Assembly: GCF_946221145.1 (NCBI RefSeq)
Contig: NZ_CAMIOH010000016.1
Location: 1-26,939, forward strand
DNA: 26,939 bases
Reading direction: 5' to 3'
Source: an uncultured Paracoccus sp.
GTDB lineage: Bacteria > Pseudomonadota > Alphaproteobacteria > Rhodobacterales > Rhodobacteraceae
This document shows positions 1-8,059 of this stretch, piece by piece. Below the pieces are notes generated by a model. It had not been told where the DNA came from. It made no database searches and saw only the letters and a list, made by a program, of their open reading frames with translations. Both the position numbers and the translations under genes were made by a program. Each line of letters begins with the position of its first letter. Positions within the stretch are counted from its first letter, which is position 1.

Positions 1-1
1 G

Positions 2-1630
2 TATAAATACGAGATTCTGGGTGCTGATGGCGGGGTAATGCTGAAGGCGGACCCGGTCGGGTTCGGCAGCCAGCATCCGCCGGAAAAGGCCAGTATCGTG
101 CGCAATATCGCGGGCTATGGCTGGCGCGATGCGGCGTGGATGTCGGGCCGCGCCGCCGCGCAGGATCGCCGCGCGCCGATCAGCATCTATGAGGTGCATC
201 CGGGGTCGTGGCGCAGGCGGCTGGATCAGGGGGGGCGCCCGCTGTCCTATAAGGAAATGGCCCGCGACCTGGTGGCCTATGCCCGCGACATGGGGTTCAC
301 GCATATCGAGTTGATGCCGGTCAGCGAATTTCCCTTTGACGGATCATGGGGTTATCAGCCCGTGGGCCTGTATGCGCCGACGATCCGTTTCGGTCCGCCG
401 CATGAATTCCGCGATCTGGTCGATGCCGCGCACGAGGCCGGGCTTGGCGTGTTGCTGGACTGGGTGCCCGGCCATTTTCCGACGGATGCGCATGGTCTGG
501 CCCGGTTCGACGGCACCGCGCTGTATGAACATGACGATCCGCGCGAAGGGTTTCATCAGGACTGGAACACCCTGATCTATAACTATGGCCGGACCGAGGT
601 TCAGAACTATCTGATCGCCAACGCGGTCTATTGGCTGGATGAATACCACATCGACGGGCTGCGCGTGGATGCGGTGGCGTCGATGCTGTATCGCGATTAT
701 TCGCGCCGGGCGGGCGAATGGGTGCCGAACAAGGATGGCGGGCGCGAAAACTACGAAGCCATCGCATTCCTGCAAAACATGAACATTGCCGCCTATGCCG
801 AAAGCCCCGGCATCATGACCGTGGCCGAGGAAAGCACGTCATTCCCTAAGGTATCCGCGCCGGTCGATGCGGGGGGGCTGGGCTTTGGCTATAAATGGAA
901 CATGGGCTGGATGAACGACACGCTGCGCTACATGCAGCGTGATCCGGTCTATCGCCGTTATCACCACGACCTGATGACGTTCGGCATGATGTATGCCTTT
1001 TCCGAAAACTTCATTCTGCCGATCAGCCATGATGAGGTTGTCCACGGCAAGGGCAGCATGTTGCGCAAGATGCCGGGCGATGAATGGCAGCAATTTGCCA
1101 ATCTGCGCGCCTATTACGGGTTCATGTGGGGCCATCCGGGGAAAAAGCTGTTATTCATGGGGTGTGAATTCGCACAGCCCGAAGAATGGAACCACAACGG
1201 CGAATTGAACTGGAACGCTGCCGCGCAGCCGCCTCATCAGGGGGTGCAGGCGCTGGTGCGCGACCTGAACCATCTGTATCGCGACACGCCCGCGCTGCAT
1301 CTGCTGGATTGCGATGCGGCCGGATTTCAGTGGATCGCGACCGATGCGGGGCAGTCGTCATTCGCGTGGATCAGGCGCGGCGATAACGGGCATCCGCCTG
1401 TTGTCGTGGTCTGCAACTTTACCCCCGTGCCGCGTCACGGGTTCCGCATCGGCGTGCCGCAGGCCGGTTTCTGGCGCGAGGCGATCAATACCGACGCCGC
1501 CGTCTATGGCGGCAGCGGCATGGGCAATCTGGGCGGCGTCATGGCGGATGGTCCGGGACAGGACGGCCAGCCCGCATCCATGGCGGTGACGATGCCGCCC
1601 TTATCAGTTGTTATGTTCATACCAGAGTAA
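2..1630 (+). CDS. glgB: 1,4-alpha-glucan branching enzyme GlgB, 5' end cut by window edge
   Basis: GlgB makes alpha-1,6 branches in glycogen by cutting an alpha-1,4 glucan and transferring the chain. The reading frame is open to the left edge (YKYEILG... before the first visible ATG at 38), so the N-terminal carbohydrate-binding part lies outside the window. About 542 codons are visible; the E. coli enzyme has 728 residues. The GH13 catalytic residues can be read: Asp in DGLRVDAV (codon 668-670), Glu in TVAEES (codon 827-829) and Asp in SHDEVVHGK (codon 1031-1033). The C-terminal beta domain is complete and ends in MFIPE. It is the first visible gene of the glycogen operon, with glgC 24 bp downstream. 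Identity is certain from the family motifs; the true start cannot be given. Confidence 0.97.
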   Translation, partial: YKYEILGADGGVMLKADPVGFGSQHPPEKASIVRNIAGYGWRDAAWMSGRAAAQDRRAPISIYEVHPGSWRRRLDQGGRPLSYKEMARDLVAYARDMGFTHIELMPVSEFPFDGSWGYQPVGLYAPTIRFGPPHEFRDLVDAAHEAGLGVLLDWVPGHFPTDAHGLARFDGTALYEHDDPREGFHQDWNTLIYNYGRTEVQNYLIANAVYWLDEYHIDGLRVDAVASMLYRDYSRRAGEWVPNKDGGRENYEAIAFLQNMNIAAYAESPGIMTVAEESTSFPKVSAPVDAGGLGFGYKWNMGWMNDTLRYMQRDPVYRRYHHDLMTFGMMYAFSENFILPISHDEVVHGKGSMLRKMPGDEWQQFANLRAYYGFMWGHPGKKLLFMGCEFAQPEEWNHNGELNWNAAAQPPHQGVQALVRDLNHLYRDTPALHLLDCDAAGFQWIATDAGQSSFAWIRRGDNGHPPVVVVCNFTPVPRHGFRIGVPQAGFWREAINTDAAVYGGSGMGNLGGVMADGPGQDGQPASMAVTMPPLSVVMFIPE

Positions 1631-1638
1631 GGTTTTTA

Positions 1639-1652
1639 AGGGGGAGGAGGGG
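1639..1652 (+). promoter_or_regulatory. Strong ribosome binding site of glgC
   Basis: A purine-rich run containing GGAGGAGGGG lies just before the ATG at 1655 in the 24-bp glgB-glgC gap. It fixes the glgC start. No terminator or promoter is visible in the gap, which supports co-transcription. Confidence 0.7.
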
Positions 1653-1654
1653 AT

Positions 1655-2914
1655 ATGGTGGAAACGCAAAGACTGACCCGCAGGGCGATGGCCTTCGTGC
1701 TGGCGGGGGGGCGCGGATCGCGCCTGCATGAACTGACCGACAGGCGGGTGAAGCCGGCGGTCTATTTCGGAGGCAAGACGCGGATCGTCGATTTCGCGCT
1801 GTCGAATGCGATGAATTCGGGCATCCGCAAGATCGCGGTCGCCACGCAATACAAGGCCCACAGCCTGATCCGTCACGTTCAGCGCGGCTGGAACTTTTTC
1901 CGGGCTGAACGGAACGAATTTCTGGACATCCTGCCCGCCAGCCAGCGTTACGACGAATCCATGTGGTATCGCGGCACCGCCGATGCGGTGGCCCAGAACA
2001 TCGACATCGTGGACAGCTATGATGTCGATTACATCATCATCCTGGCCGGCGACCACATCTACAAGATGGATTACGAGATCATGCTGCGCGAGCATGTCAA
2101 AAGCGGCGCGGACGTGACCGTCGGCTGCCTGACCGTGCCGCGGATGGAGGCCGTGGCCTTCGGCGTGATGGCCGTGGACGAGAGCGGGCGCATCACCTCG
2201 TTTCTGGAAAAGCCCGCCGATCCGCCCGGAATGCCCGATGATCCAGACAGCGCCCTGGCGTCCATGGGGATCTATGTCTTCAGCTGGCCCTTCCTGCGCG
2301 ACCTGCTGCAACGCGATGCCGAGGATCCGAATTCCAGCCATGATTTCGGCAACGATCTGATCCCGGACATCGTTCGGAACGGCAAGGCGATGGCGCACCG
2401 GTTCGACGTGTCCTGCGTGCGCGCGCCGGGTGCGCCGGCCTATTGGAAGGACGTGGGCACCGTCGATGCCTTCTGGAAGGCGAATATCGACCTGACGGAT
2501 TTTACGCCCGAACTGAACCTGTGGGACCGCGACTGGCCGATCTGGACCTATTCCGAGGCGACGCCACCGGCCAAGTTCATCCATGACGAACAGGACCGCC
2601 GCGGCATCGCCGTGTCGTCGATGGTATCGGGGGGCTGCATCATATCCGGCACGGAAATCCGCAATTCGCTGCTGTTCACCCAGGTCCACACCAACAGCTT
2701 TGCGCAACTGGATCATGTCGTGGCGCTGCCCTATGTGACCGTGCAGCGCCGGGCGCGGCTGACCCGCGTGGTGATCGACCGCGGCGTGACCATCCCCGAA
2801 GGCCTGATCGTGGGCGAGGATCCGTCCGAGGATGCCAAGTGGTTCCGCGTCAGCGAAGGCGGCATTACGCTGATCACCCAGGACATGCTGGACCGGCGGG
2901 CGGCCAGTCTGTGA
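1655..2914 (+). CDS. glgC: Glucose-1-phosphate adenylyltransferase (ADP-glucose pyrophosphorylase)
   Basis: GlgC makes ADP-glucose from glucose-1-phosphate and ATP, the committed and usually allosterically controlled step of bacterial glycogen synthesis. The 419 residues compare with 431 in E. coli. The N-terminal nucleotidyltransferase domain has the signature FVLAGGRGSRLHELT (residues 14-28), the conserved KPAV stretch at 33-36, Asp133 in LAGDHIYKMDY (matches E. coli Asp142) and Lys186 in FLEKPADPP (matches Lys195, glucose-1-phosphate binding). The C-terminal third has the repeat character of the left-handed beta-helix domain. The start is set by the strong ribosome binding site. glgA follows after 13 bp. 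Nothing is unusual. Confidence 0.98.
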   Translation: MVETQRLTRRAMAFVLAGGRGSRLHELTDRRVKPAVYFGGKTRIVDFALSNAMNSGIRKIAVATQYKAHSLIRHVQRGWNFFRAERNEFLDILPASQRYDESMWYRGTADAVAQNIDIVDSYDVDYIIILAGDHIYKMDYEIMLREHVKSGADVTVGCLTVPRMEAVAFGVMAVDESGRITSFLEKPADPPGMPDDPDSALASMGIYVFSWPFLRDLLQRDAEDPNSSHDFGNDLIPDIVRNGKAMAHRFDVSCVRAPGAPAYWKDVGTVDAFWKANIDLTDFTPELNLWDRDWPIWTYSEATPPAKFIHDEQDRRGIAVSSMVSGGCIISGTEIRNSLLFTQVHTNSFAQLDHVVALPYVTVQRRARLTRVVIDRGVTIPEGLIVGEDPSEDAKWFRVSEGGITLITQDMLDRRAASL

Positions 2915-2927
2915 AGGAGAGGCTGTG

Positions 2928-4352
2928 ATGCGGGTGCTGTCGATCACCTCGGAATGCGCGCCGCTGGTCAAGACCGGCGGGCTTGCCGATGTGGCGGGCG
3001 CCTTGCCTGCCGCATTGCGGGCCGTGGGCGTGGACATGCGCACCCTGCTGCCCGGCTATCCGGCGGTGACCGCGGCCATGCAGGACGGGGCCGAAGTGGC
3101 GCGTTTCGACGACCTGTTCGGCGCCCCCGCCCGGGTGATCGCAGGGCAGGCGGCGGGGCTGGATCTGCTGGTGATCGAGGCGCCGCATCTGTTCGCCCGG
3201 CCCGGCAACCCCTATCTCGGCCCGGACGGGCGCGACTGGCCGGACAATCCCGAACGCTTTGCGGCGCTGTCCTGGGTGGGCGCGCATCTGGGCGTCCACG
3301 GCGCCGGGGGCTGGCATCCGCAGGTGCTGCACGGCCATGACTGGCAGGCAGGCTTCGTCACCGAATACCTGCGCCAGATGGGCGGCGGTCCGGCCACGGT
3401 CCTGACCATCCACAACATCGCCTTCACCGGCGCCACCGATGCCGGCCGGATGCATTCGCTGCGTCTGGATCCGGGCCGCTTCACCGTGGACGGCTATGAA
3501 TTCTGGGGCGGGATTTCCGCGCTGAAGGCCGGGCTGATGGGCGCGGATGCGCTGACCACGGTGTCGCCCACCTATGCCGAGGAACTGATGACCCCCGAAT
3601 ACGGCATGGGCCTGGAGGGCGTGATGCGCCACCGGCGCGAGGCGTTGACCGGGATTCTGAACGGCATCGACACCCACGCCTGGAACCCCGCCACCGACCC
3701 GGCGATCCGGCCATTCGACAGCCTGGAGGGCAAGGCGGCGAACAAGGCCGTCCTGCGGGCCGAGATGGGCCTGCCCGACGCGGACGGTCCGCTGTGCGTG
3801 ATCGTGTCGCGGATGACCCACCAGAAGGGCCTGGACCTGGTGGCCGAGGCGCTTCCGGCGCTGCTGGATCATGGCGGGCAGCTGGCGCTGCTGGGATCGG
3901 GGGATTCGGGGCTGGAATACGCCTTTCGCAGCCTGGGCGACCAGAACCCCCATGTGGCCGTCCGCATCGGCTATGACGAAGCGCTGTCGCACCGGCTGAT
4001 CGCCGGGGCCGACGCGATTCTGGTGCCGTCGCGGTTCGAACCCTGCGGACTGACCCAGATGTACGGGCTGCGCTATGGCACGGTGCCGGTGGTGGGCCTG
4101 ACCGGCGGGTTGGCCGATACCGTTATCAACGCATCGCCTGCCGCATTGGCACGCGGCGTGGCAACCGGGCTGCAATTTTCGCCAGTGACCGCAGATGCGC
4201 TGCGCAGCGCGCTGACCCGGCTGTGCCTGCTTTACAAGGACACCGAAACGTGGTCCCGGATGGTGGCGAACGCGATGGCGCACCCGGTGGGCTGGCATCA
4301 GTCGGCACGGGCCTATGCCACGCTCTATGCAGGGCTTGCGACGCAACGATGA
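2928..4352 (+). CDS. glgA: Glycogen synthase (ADP-glucose, GT5 family)
   Basis: GlgA adds glucose from ADP-glucose to the non-reducing end of the glycogen chain. The protein has 474 residues (477 in E. coli). The N-terminus reads MRVLSITSECAPLVKTGGLADV, with Lys15 of the KTGGL ADP-glucose-binding motif at the same position as in E. coli. The C-terminal Rossmann domain has SRFEPCGLTQMYGLRYG, with the catalytic Glu371 in RFEPCG. A GTG lies immediately before the ATG (2925); the ATG at 2928 is preferred because the family begins at this Met and AAGGAGAGG (2914-2922) precedes it. The stop overlaps the start of glgX in an ATGA, a sign of translational coupling. Confidence 0.97.
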   Translation: MRVLSITSECAPLVKTGGLADVAGALPAALRAVGVDMRTLLPGYPAVTAAMQDGAEVARFDDLFGAPARVIAGQAAGLDLLVIEAPHLFARPGNPYLGPDGRDWPDNPERFAALSWVGAHLGVHGAGGWHPQVLHGHDWQAGFVTEYLRQMGGGPATVLTIHNIAFTGATDAGRMHSLRLDPGRFTVDGYEFWGGISALKAGLMGADALTTVSPTYAEELMTPEYGMGLEGVMRHRREALTGILNGIDTHAWNPATDPAIRPFDSLEGKAANKAVLRAEMGLPDADGPLCVIVSRMTHQKGLDLVAEALPALLDHGGQLALLGSGDSGLEYAFRSLGDQNPHVAVRIGYDEALSHRLIAGADAILVPSRFEPCGLTQMYGLRYGTVPVVGLTGGLADTVINASPAALARGVATGLQFSPVTADALRSALTRLCLLYKDTETWSRMVANAMAHPVGWHQSARAYATLYAGLATQR

Positions 4353-6466
4353 CCTATCAGATCACGGCGGGCCATCCCTTCCCGCTTGGCGCCTGTTTCG
4401 ACGGGGGCGGCGTGAATTTCGCCCTGTTTTCACAGCACGCGGACCAGGTGGTTCTGTGCCTGTTCGATGATCAGGACCGCGAAACCCGTATCCCCCTACC
4501 GGAACGCGAGGGGCATATCTGGCACGGCTATATCGCCGGGCTGGCGCCGGGGCAGCGGTATGGATACCGCGTCACCGGCCCCTATCGGCCCAGGGACGGG
4601 CACCGCTTCAACCCCAACAAGCTGCTGATCGACCCCTATGCCAGGCGGCTGACCGGCGGGCCGCGTCCTCATGACGCGCTGTTCGGTTACAGCGCCGGGC
4701 ATGCCGATGCCGACCTGTCCTTCGACCGCCGCGACAGCGCCCCGCAGATGCCGCGCTGCGTGGTCGTGGACCCGGCCTTCGACTGGGGCGACGACCGGCC
4801 GCTGCGCCGCCCGCTGACCGAAACCGTGATCTACGAGGCGCATGTCAAGGGCCTGACCATGCTGCATCCGGGGATAGAGCGGCCCGGCAGCTATCTGGCG
4901 ATGGCTTCGGATCCGATCCTGGAGCATCTGAACGCCCTGGGCGTCACGGCGGTGGAACTGCTGCCGGTCCATGCCTTTGCCGACGACCGCTTTCTGGCCG
5001 ACAAGGGGCTGACGAATTACTGGGGCTATATGTCCCTGGGATTCTTCGCACCCGAGCCGCGCTATATGCAGGATGGCGACATCGCCGAGTTTCAGCGGAT
5101 GGTCGCCCGCTTTCACCAGGCCGGGATCGAGGTGATCCTGGATGTCGTCTATAACCACAGCGCCGAGGGAAACGAGCTTGGCCCGACCCTGGCCTTTCGC
5201 GGCATCGACAACGCCGCCTATTACCGCCTGGCCGAGGATCGGCGCTTTTATGTCAACGACGCGGGCACCGGCAATGTCCTGAACCTGGACAATCCCTTCG
5301 CGCTGCGGCTGGTGATGGACAGCCTGCGGTACTGGGTCGAGGTGATGCATGTCGATGGCTTCCGCTTCGATCTGTGTTCGGTGCTGGGGCGCACGCGCGG
5401 GTCGTTCGACCGCGACGCGCCGTTGTTCCGCGCGATCCGTCAGGATCCGGTGCTGAACCGCGTCAAGCTGATCGCGGAACCCTGGGATCTGGGGCCGGAC
5501 GGTTACCAGCTGGGCAGCTATCCTGCGCCTTTCGCGGAATGGAACGACCGCTATCGCGACCAGGTGCGCGGTTTCTGGCGTGGCGATCCGGGCCTGGTCG
5601 GCAAGCTGGCCAAGCGCATCGCCGGTTCGGCGGCGCGGTTCGATCACGACGGGCGGGCCGCCACGTCCAGCGTGAATTTCATCTCTGCCCATGACGGCTT
5701 CACGCTGATGGATACCGTCAGCTATGACCACAAGCACAACCAGGCCAACCGCGAAGGCAACCGCGACGGCCATGGCCACAACCTGTCCGACAACATGGGC
5801 GTGGAAGGCCCGACGACCGACCCCGCCATCCGGGCGCGCCGGGACCGCCGCCGCCGCAACCTGTTCGCGACGCTGATGCTCAGCCAGGGGACGCCGATGA
5901 TGCTGGCCGGGGACGAATTGGGCAATTCCCAGTCGGGAAACAACAACGCCTATTGCCAAGACAACCCGCTGGGCTGGGTCGATTGGGATGGTGCCGATCC
6001 GGCATTCCTGGATTTCTGCCGCCAGGTGATCGCCTTTCGCCGCGCGCATCCGATCCTGCGGCAGCGCCGGTTCCTGCACAGCCAGCCGCGCGAACAGGAC
6101 GGCTTGCCCGACCTGTTCTGGCGCCGCGCCGACGGTGCGCCGATGACGCCGGAAGATTGGGCCGATCCCGGCCTGCGCCTGCTGGCGGTCGAGATGCGCA
6201 TGGCATCCGGCACGCCCCCCTATGCCGCCTTGCCCGGAGAGATCTTCATCGTCTTCAACAATGGCAAGGATGCCGATGTGCGCCTGCCCGATCCGACCCA
6301 GGGCGGGCAGTGGCGCAGGCGTCTGGACAGCGCCCGCGACCGCCCGCCCGACGATCCCGCAGGCCCCGTCGAACGGATCAGGGCGGAAAGCGTCGCCGCC
6401 TTTGTCCTGTGCGATCCGGTTGCGCCATCCGCCGCCGCCGTCAGATCAGCGTCAAAAGCGCATTGA
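4349..6466 (+). CDS. glgX: Glycogen debranching enzyme GlgX (isoamylase type)
   Basis: GlgX hydrolyses alpha-1,6 branches, mainly the short limit-dextrin branches left by glycogen phosphorylase. The protein has 705 residues, a little longer than the E. coli enzyme. It starts MTYQITAGHPFPLGACFDGGGVN, the expected beginning of the carbohydrate-binding (CBM48) domain. The reading frame is open further upstream, but that part lies inside glgA. GH13 residues are present: Asp341 in DGFRFDL, Glu377 in LIAEPWD and Asp449 in SAHDGFTL. The start overlaps the glgA stop by 4 bp. The 3' end overlaps the convergent gene on the other strand by 26 bp, so no terminator separates them. Confidence 0.97.
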   Translation: MTYQITAGHPFPLGACFDGGGVNFALFSQHADQVVLCLFDDQDRETRIPLPEREGHIWHGYIAGLAPGQRYGYRVTGPYRPRDGHRFNPNKLLIDPYARRLTGGPRPHDALFGYSAGHADADLSFDRRDSAPQMPRCVVVDPAFDWGDDRPLRRPLTETVIYEAHVKGLTMLHPGIERPGSYLAMASDPILEHLNALGVTAVELLPVHAFADDRFLADKGLTNYWGYMSLGFFAPEPRYMQDGDIAEFQRMVARFHQAGIEVILDVVYNHSAEGNELGPTLAFRGIDNAAYYRLAEDRRFYVNDAGTGNVLNLDNPFALRLVMDSLRYWVEVMHVDGFRFDLCSVLGRTRGSFDRDAPLFRAIRQDPVLNRVKLIAEPWDLGPDGYQLGSYPAPFAEWNDRYRDQVRGFWRGDPGLVGKLAKRIAGSAARFDHDGRAATSSVNFISAHDGFTLMDTVSYDHKHNQANREGNRDGHGHNLSDNMGVEGPTTDPAIRARRDRRRRNLFATLMLSQGTPMMLAGDELGNSQSGNNNAYCQDNPLGWVDWDGADPAFLDFCRQVIAFRRAHPILRQRRFLHSQPREQDGLPDLFWRRADGAPMTPEDWADPGLRLLAVEMRMASGTPPYAALPGEIFIVFNNGKDADVRLPDPTQGGQWRRRLDSARDRPPDDPAGPVERIRAESVAAFVLCDPVAPSAAAVRSASKAH

Positions 6467-7181
6467 TCGTGACTGCCGTTCCGGCACCGATGCCGACCAG
6501 TTCCAGCGACGACCGCAGCGCCGCCCGGTCAAGTCCCCGGCCATTCAGCGCCGCGCGGGCCTGAAGCGCGCCGCAGACCAGGGCCGAGGTCATCGCGCCC
6601 CCGCCGATGATCCCGGCCAGGCCGTCATCCGTCAGGTCGCTGAACGTGTCGCGGGTGGCCTGGGTGATGTCGCGGTTGCTGAAGCCTGAATCGAAGACCC
6701 GGTCGGCATGCAGCCCCTGCATCGCGCGCCACGCCTCGGAGGTGGCAAGGATGTCGGTGTCGGGATATTTCGCAAGCGCCTCGAGGATGGCATCGGTGTC
6801 CTGCACCGCCTTCAGCTGCACCTGCCGGACGACCTGGCCGTCCATGACGAATTCCAGATCCGCGCCCGGATGGTTGGTCGCCGCGAAAATGGTTGCCGTG
6901 ATCCCGTCGGCATCCAGGTTTTCCGCCCGCATCACCAGCAGTTCGTGGAAGATGCCCTTGACGTTCGACAGCGTGCCCCGCGCCGCATCCGGCGATTGCT
7001 GGCGCAGATAGTCGCCCAGCTGCGCGGGTGTCGCATCGGCCAGGGACGATCTGGACCGGCGCAACGCCTCGATCACCAGCTGCTGGTCCGCCGTCCATCC
7101 CCGGGTCTTGCCCGCGGCAAGCTGTTGCAGGGTGACGGCGATCGCGACGATGGCGCTGCGGCGGATCATGGTCTGTCCCAT
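6441..7181 (-). CDS. Unknown protein with possible PD-(D/E)XK-type fold and C-terminal membrane segments
   Basis: I do not recognise a named family. The 246-residue protein has a short hydrophobic N-terminus (IVAIAVTLQQLAA, residues 11-23), a soluble middle, and two glycine/alanine-rich hydrophobic stretches at the C-terminus (about 188-206 and 226-246). The middle reads Glu80 (FHELL), Asp108 (PGADLEF) and Gln122-x-Lys124 (VQLK), spaced as in the D...QxK variant of the PD-(D/E)XK nuclease fold known from Mrr-like enzymes. This is inference from pattern only. It is second in a two-gene minus-strand unit. The upstream stop lies inside its start region, and an ATG at 7169 would give an ATGA overlap with it, so the true start may be 7169. 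It is embedded between glgX and glgP on the opposite strand. Confidence 0.72.
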   Translation of the reverse strand: MGQTMIRRSAIVAIAVTLQQLAAGKTRGWTADQQLVIEALRRSRSSLADATPAQLGDYLRQQSPDAARGTLSNVKGIFHELLVMRAENLDADGITATIFAATNHPGADLEFVMDGQVVRQVQLKAVQDTDAILEALAKYPDTDILATSEAWRAMQGLHADRVFDSGFSNRDITQATRDTFSDLTDDGLAGIIGGGAMTSALVCGALQARAALNGRGLDRAALRSSLELVGIGAGTAVTINALLTLI

Positions 7182-7810
7182 GCGCGTTGCAGGGATCGCA
7201 GGCCGCCCACGTGGCGCCGCAGGCGGATGCGGTGATAGGGTTTCAGCCCGTCAAGCCCGTCCGTGTCCAACGCCCTGTCGATGGCGGCAAGAACAGGGGC
7301 GATCCCGATTGTGAAGAACAGCGTCAGGTCGTGGCGGGATGTGGCATGTCCGGGCTTCACGCTCTCGGCGGCGCGGATCAGCGGGTCGAGTGCCGAAATG
7401 ATGCGAACCTCGACCGGCGAAAGGTCATCTGCGCCGCGCCGTCCGCCCAGGATTGCATGATGCACCCTTGACGAGGCATAGATGCCGCCCCCGACCGCCG
7501 TCGCCGCCAGCACCACGCCGCCTGCCGCCACCCCGCCGCCGACCAGCCCGCCCAGCCAATAGAGCGAGGCGGTCGTCTTTGCGGCCCCGCCGAGGCCGGC
7601 GATCATCGCCCCGGTCCCGGCAACGCCGAACGTGCCGACCGCGCCCATCACCGACGATCCGACCGCAGCACTGGCAAGCGACCGGGTTCCCGCCCGGAGA
7701 ACAACGCCGGTCCTGCGGTCGGGCGCCTGCAGGATACGCCCGCGGATCGCCGTCAGCAGAACCAGCAGGCGGGCAATGTCCCGATCTGTTTCGATATGCT
7801 GTTTTCCCAT
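7166..7810 (-). CDS. Unknown glycine-rich membrane protein
   Basis: This 214-residue protein has no family I can name. A charged N-terminus (about 1-40) is followed by two long Gly/Ala-rich hydrophobic stretches, about 46-75 (SAAVGSSVMGAVGTFGVAGT) and 84-111 (YWLGGLVGGGVAAGGVVLAA). Their small-residue spacing is like glycine zippers that pack membrane helices in a hairpin. A basic, probably cytoplasmic tail (about 112-214) follows, with another weak hydrophobic stretch near 162-178. It is the first gene of a coupled pair with the gene at 6441-7181 (16-bp or 4-bp overlap). Its start is an ATG without a clear ribosome binding site. The start faces glgP across 249 bp. Confidence 0.7.
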   Translation of the reverse strand: MGKQHIETDRDIARLLVLLTAIRGRILQAPDRRTGVVLRAGTRSLASAAVGSSVMGAVGTFGVAGTGAMIAGLGGAAKTTASLYWLGGLVGGGVAAGGVVLAATAVGGGIYASSRVHHAILGGRRGADDLSPVEVRIISALDPLIRAAESVKPGHATSRHDLTLFFTIGIAPVLAAIDRALDTDGLDGLKPYHRIRLRRHVGGLRSLQRAWDRP

Positions 7811-8059
7811 GCCGCGGATTTATCATCGCCGGCGGGTCAGAGATACGATCCGATCCCAAGGATTTTAGCGACCGGCGGCGGGCGGTTCCCGGCGGGATGC
7901 CGGCGCATGGGACGCCGCAATCTCGGGCAGGGGGTCTGGCGGCGGCAGGCAAATGCTGAAAGTCACCGCACCATCGCAGTCCCGGCCTTTCCAAGCGTCC
8001 GCAAAACTGGCAACAAAAATCAACCCTTGGACGGCAGTCTGGCCGGCCCATGGCGCCCC
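7811..8059. other. Divergent intergenic region before glgP
   Basis: This 249-bp gap lies between the start of the unknown pair (-) and glgP (+), so it should hold promoters for both. I find no convincing sigma-70 hexamer pair, operator or hairpin. Short open frames here are not supported by a ribosome binding site or recognisable protein. Confidence 0.5.

Noticed and set aside
1604..4346. Long open frames on the minus strand opposite glgC and glgA (479 and 490 codons)
   Set aside because: They are antisense frames kept open by high GC at third codon positions; the proteins are His/Gln/Arg-rich without recognisable domains, while the plus-strand genes are certain.
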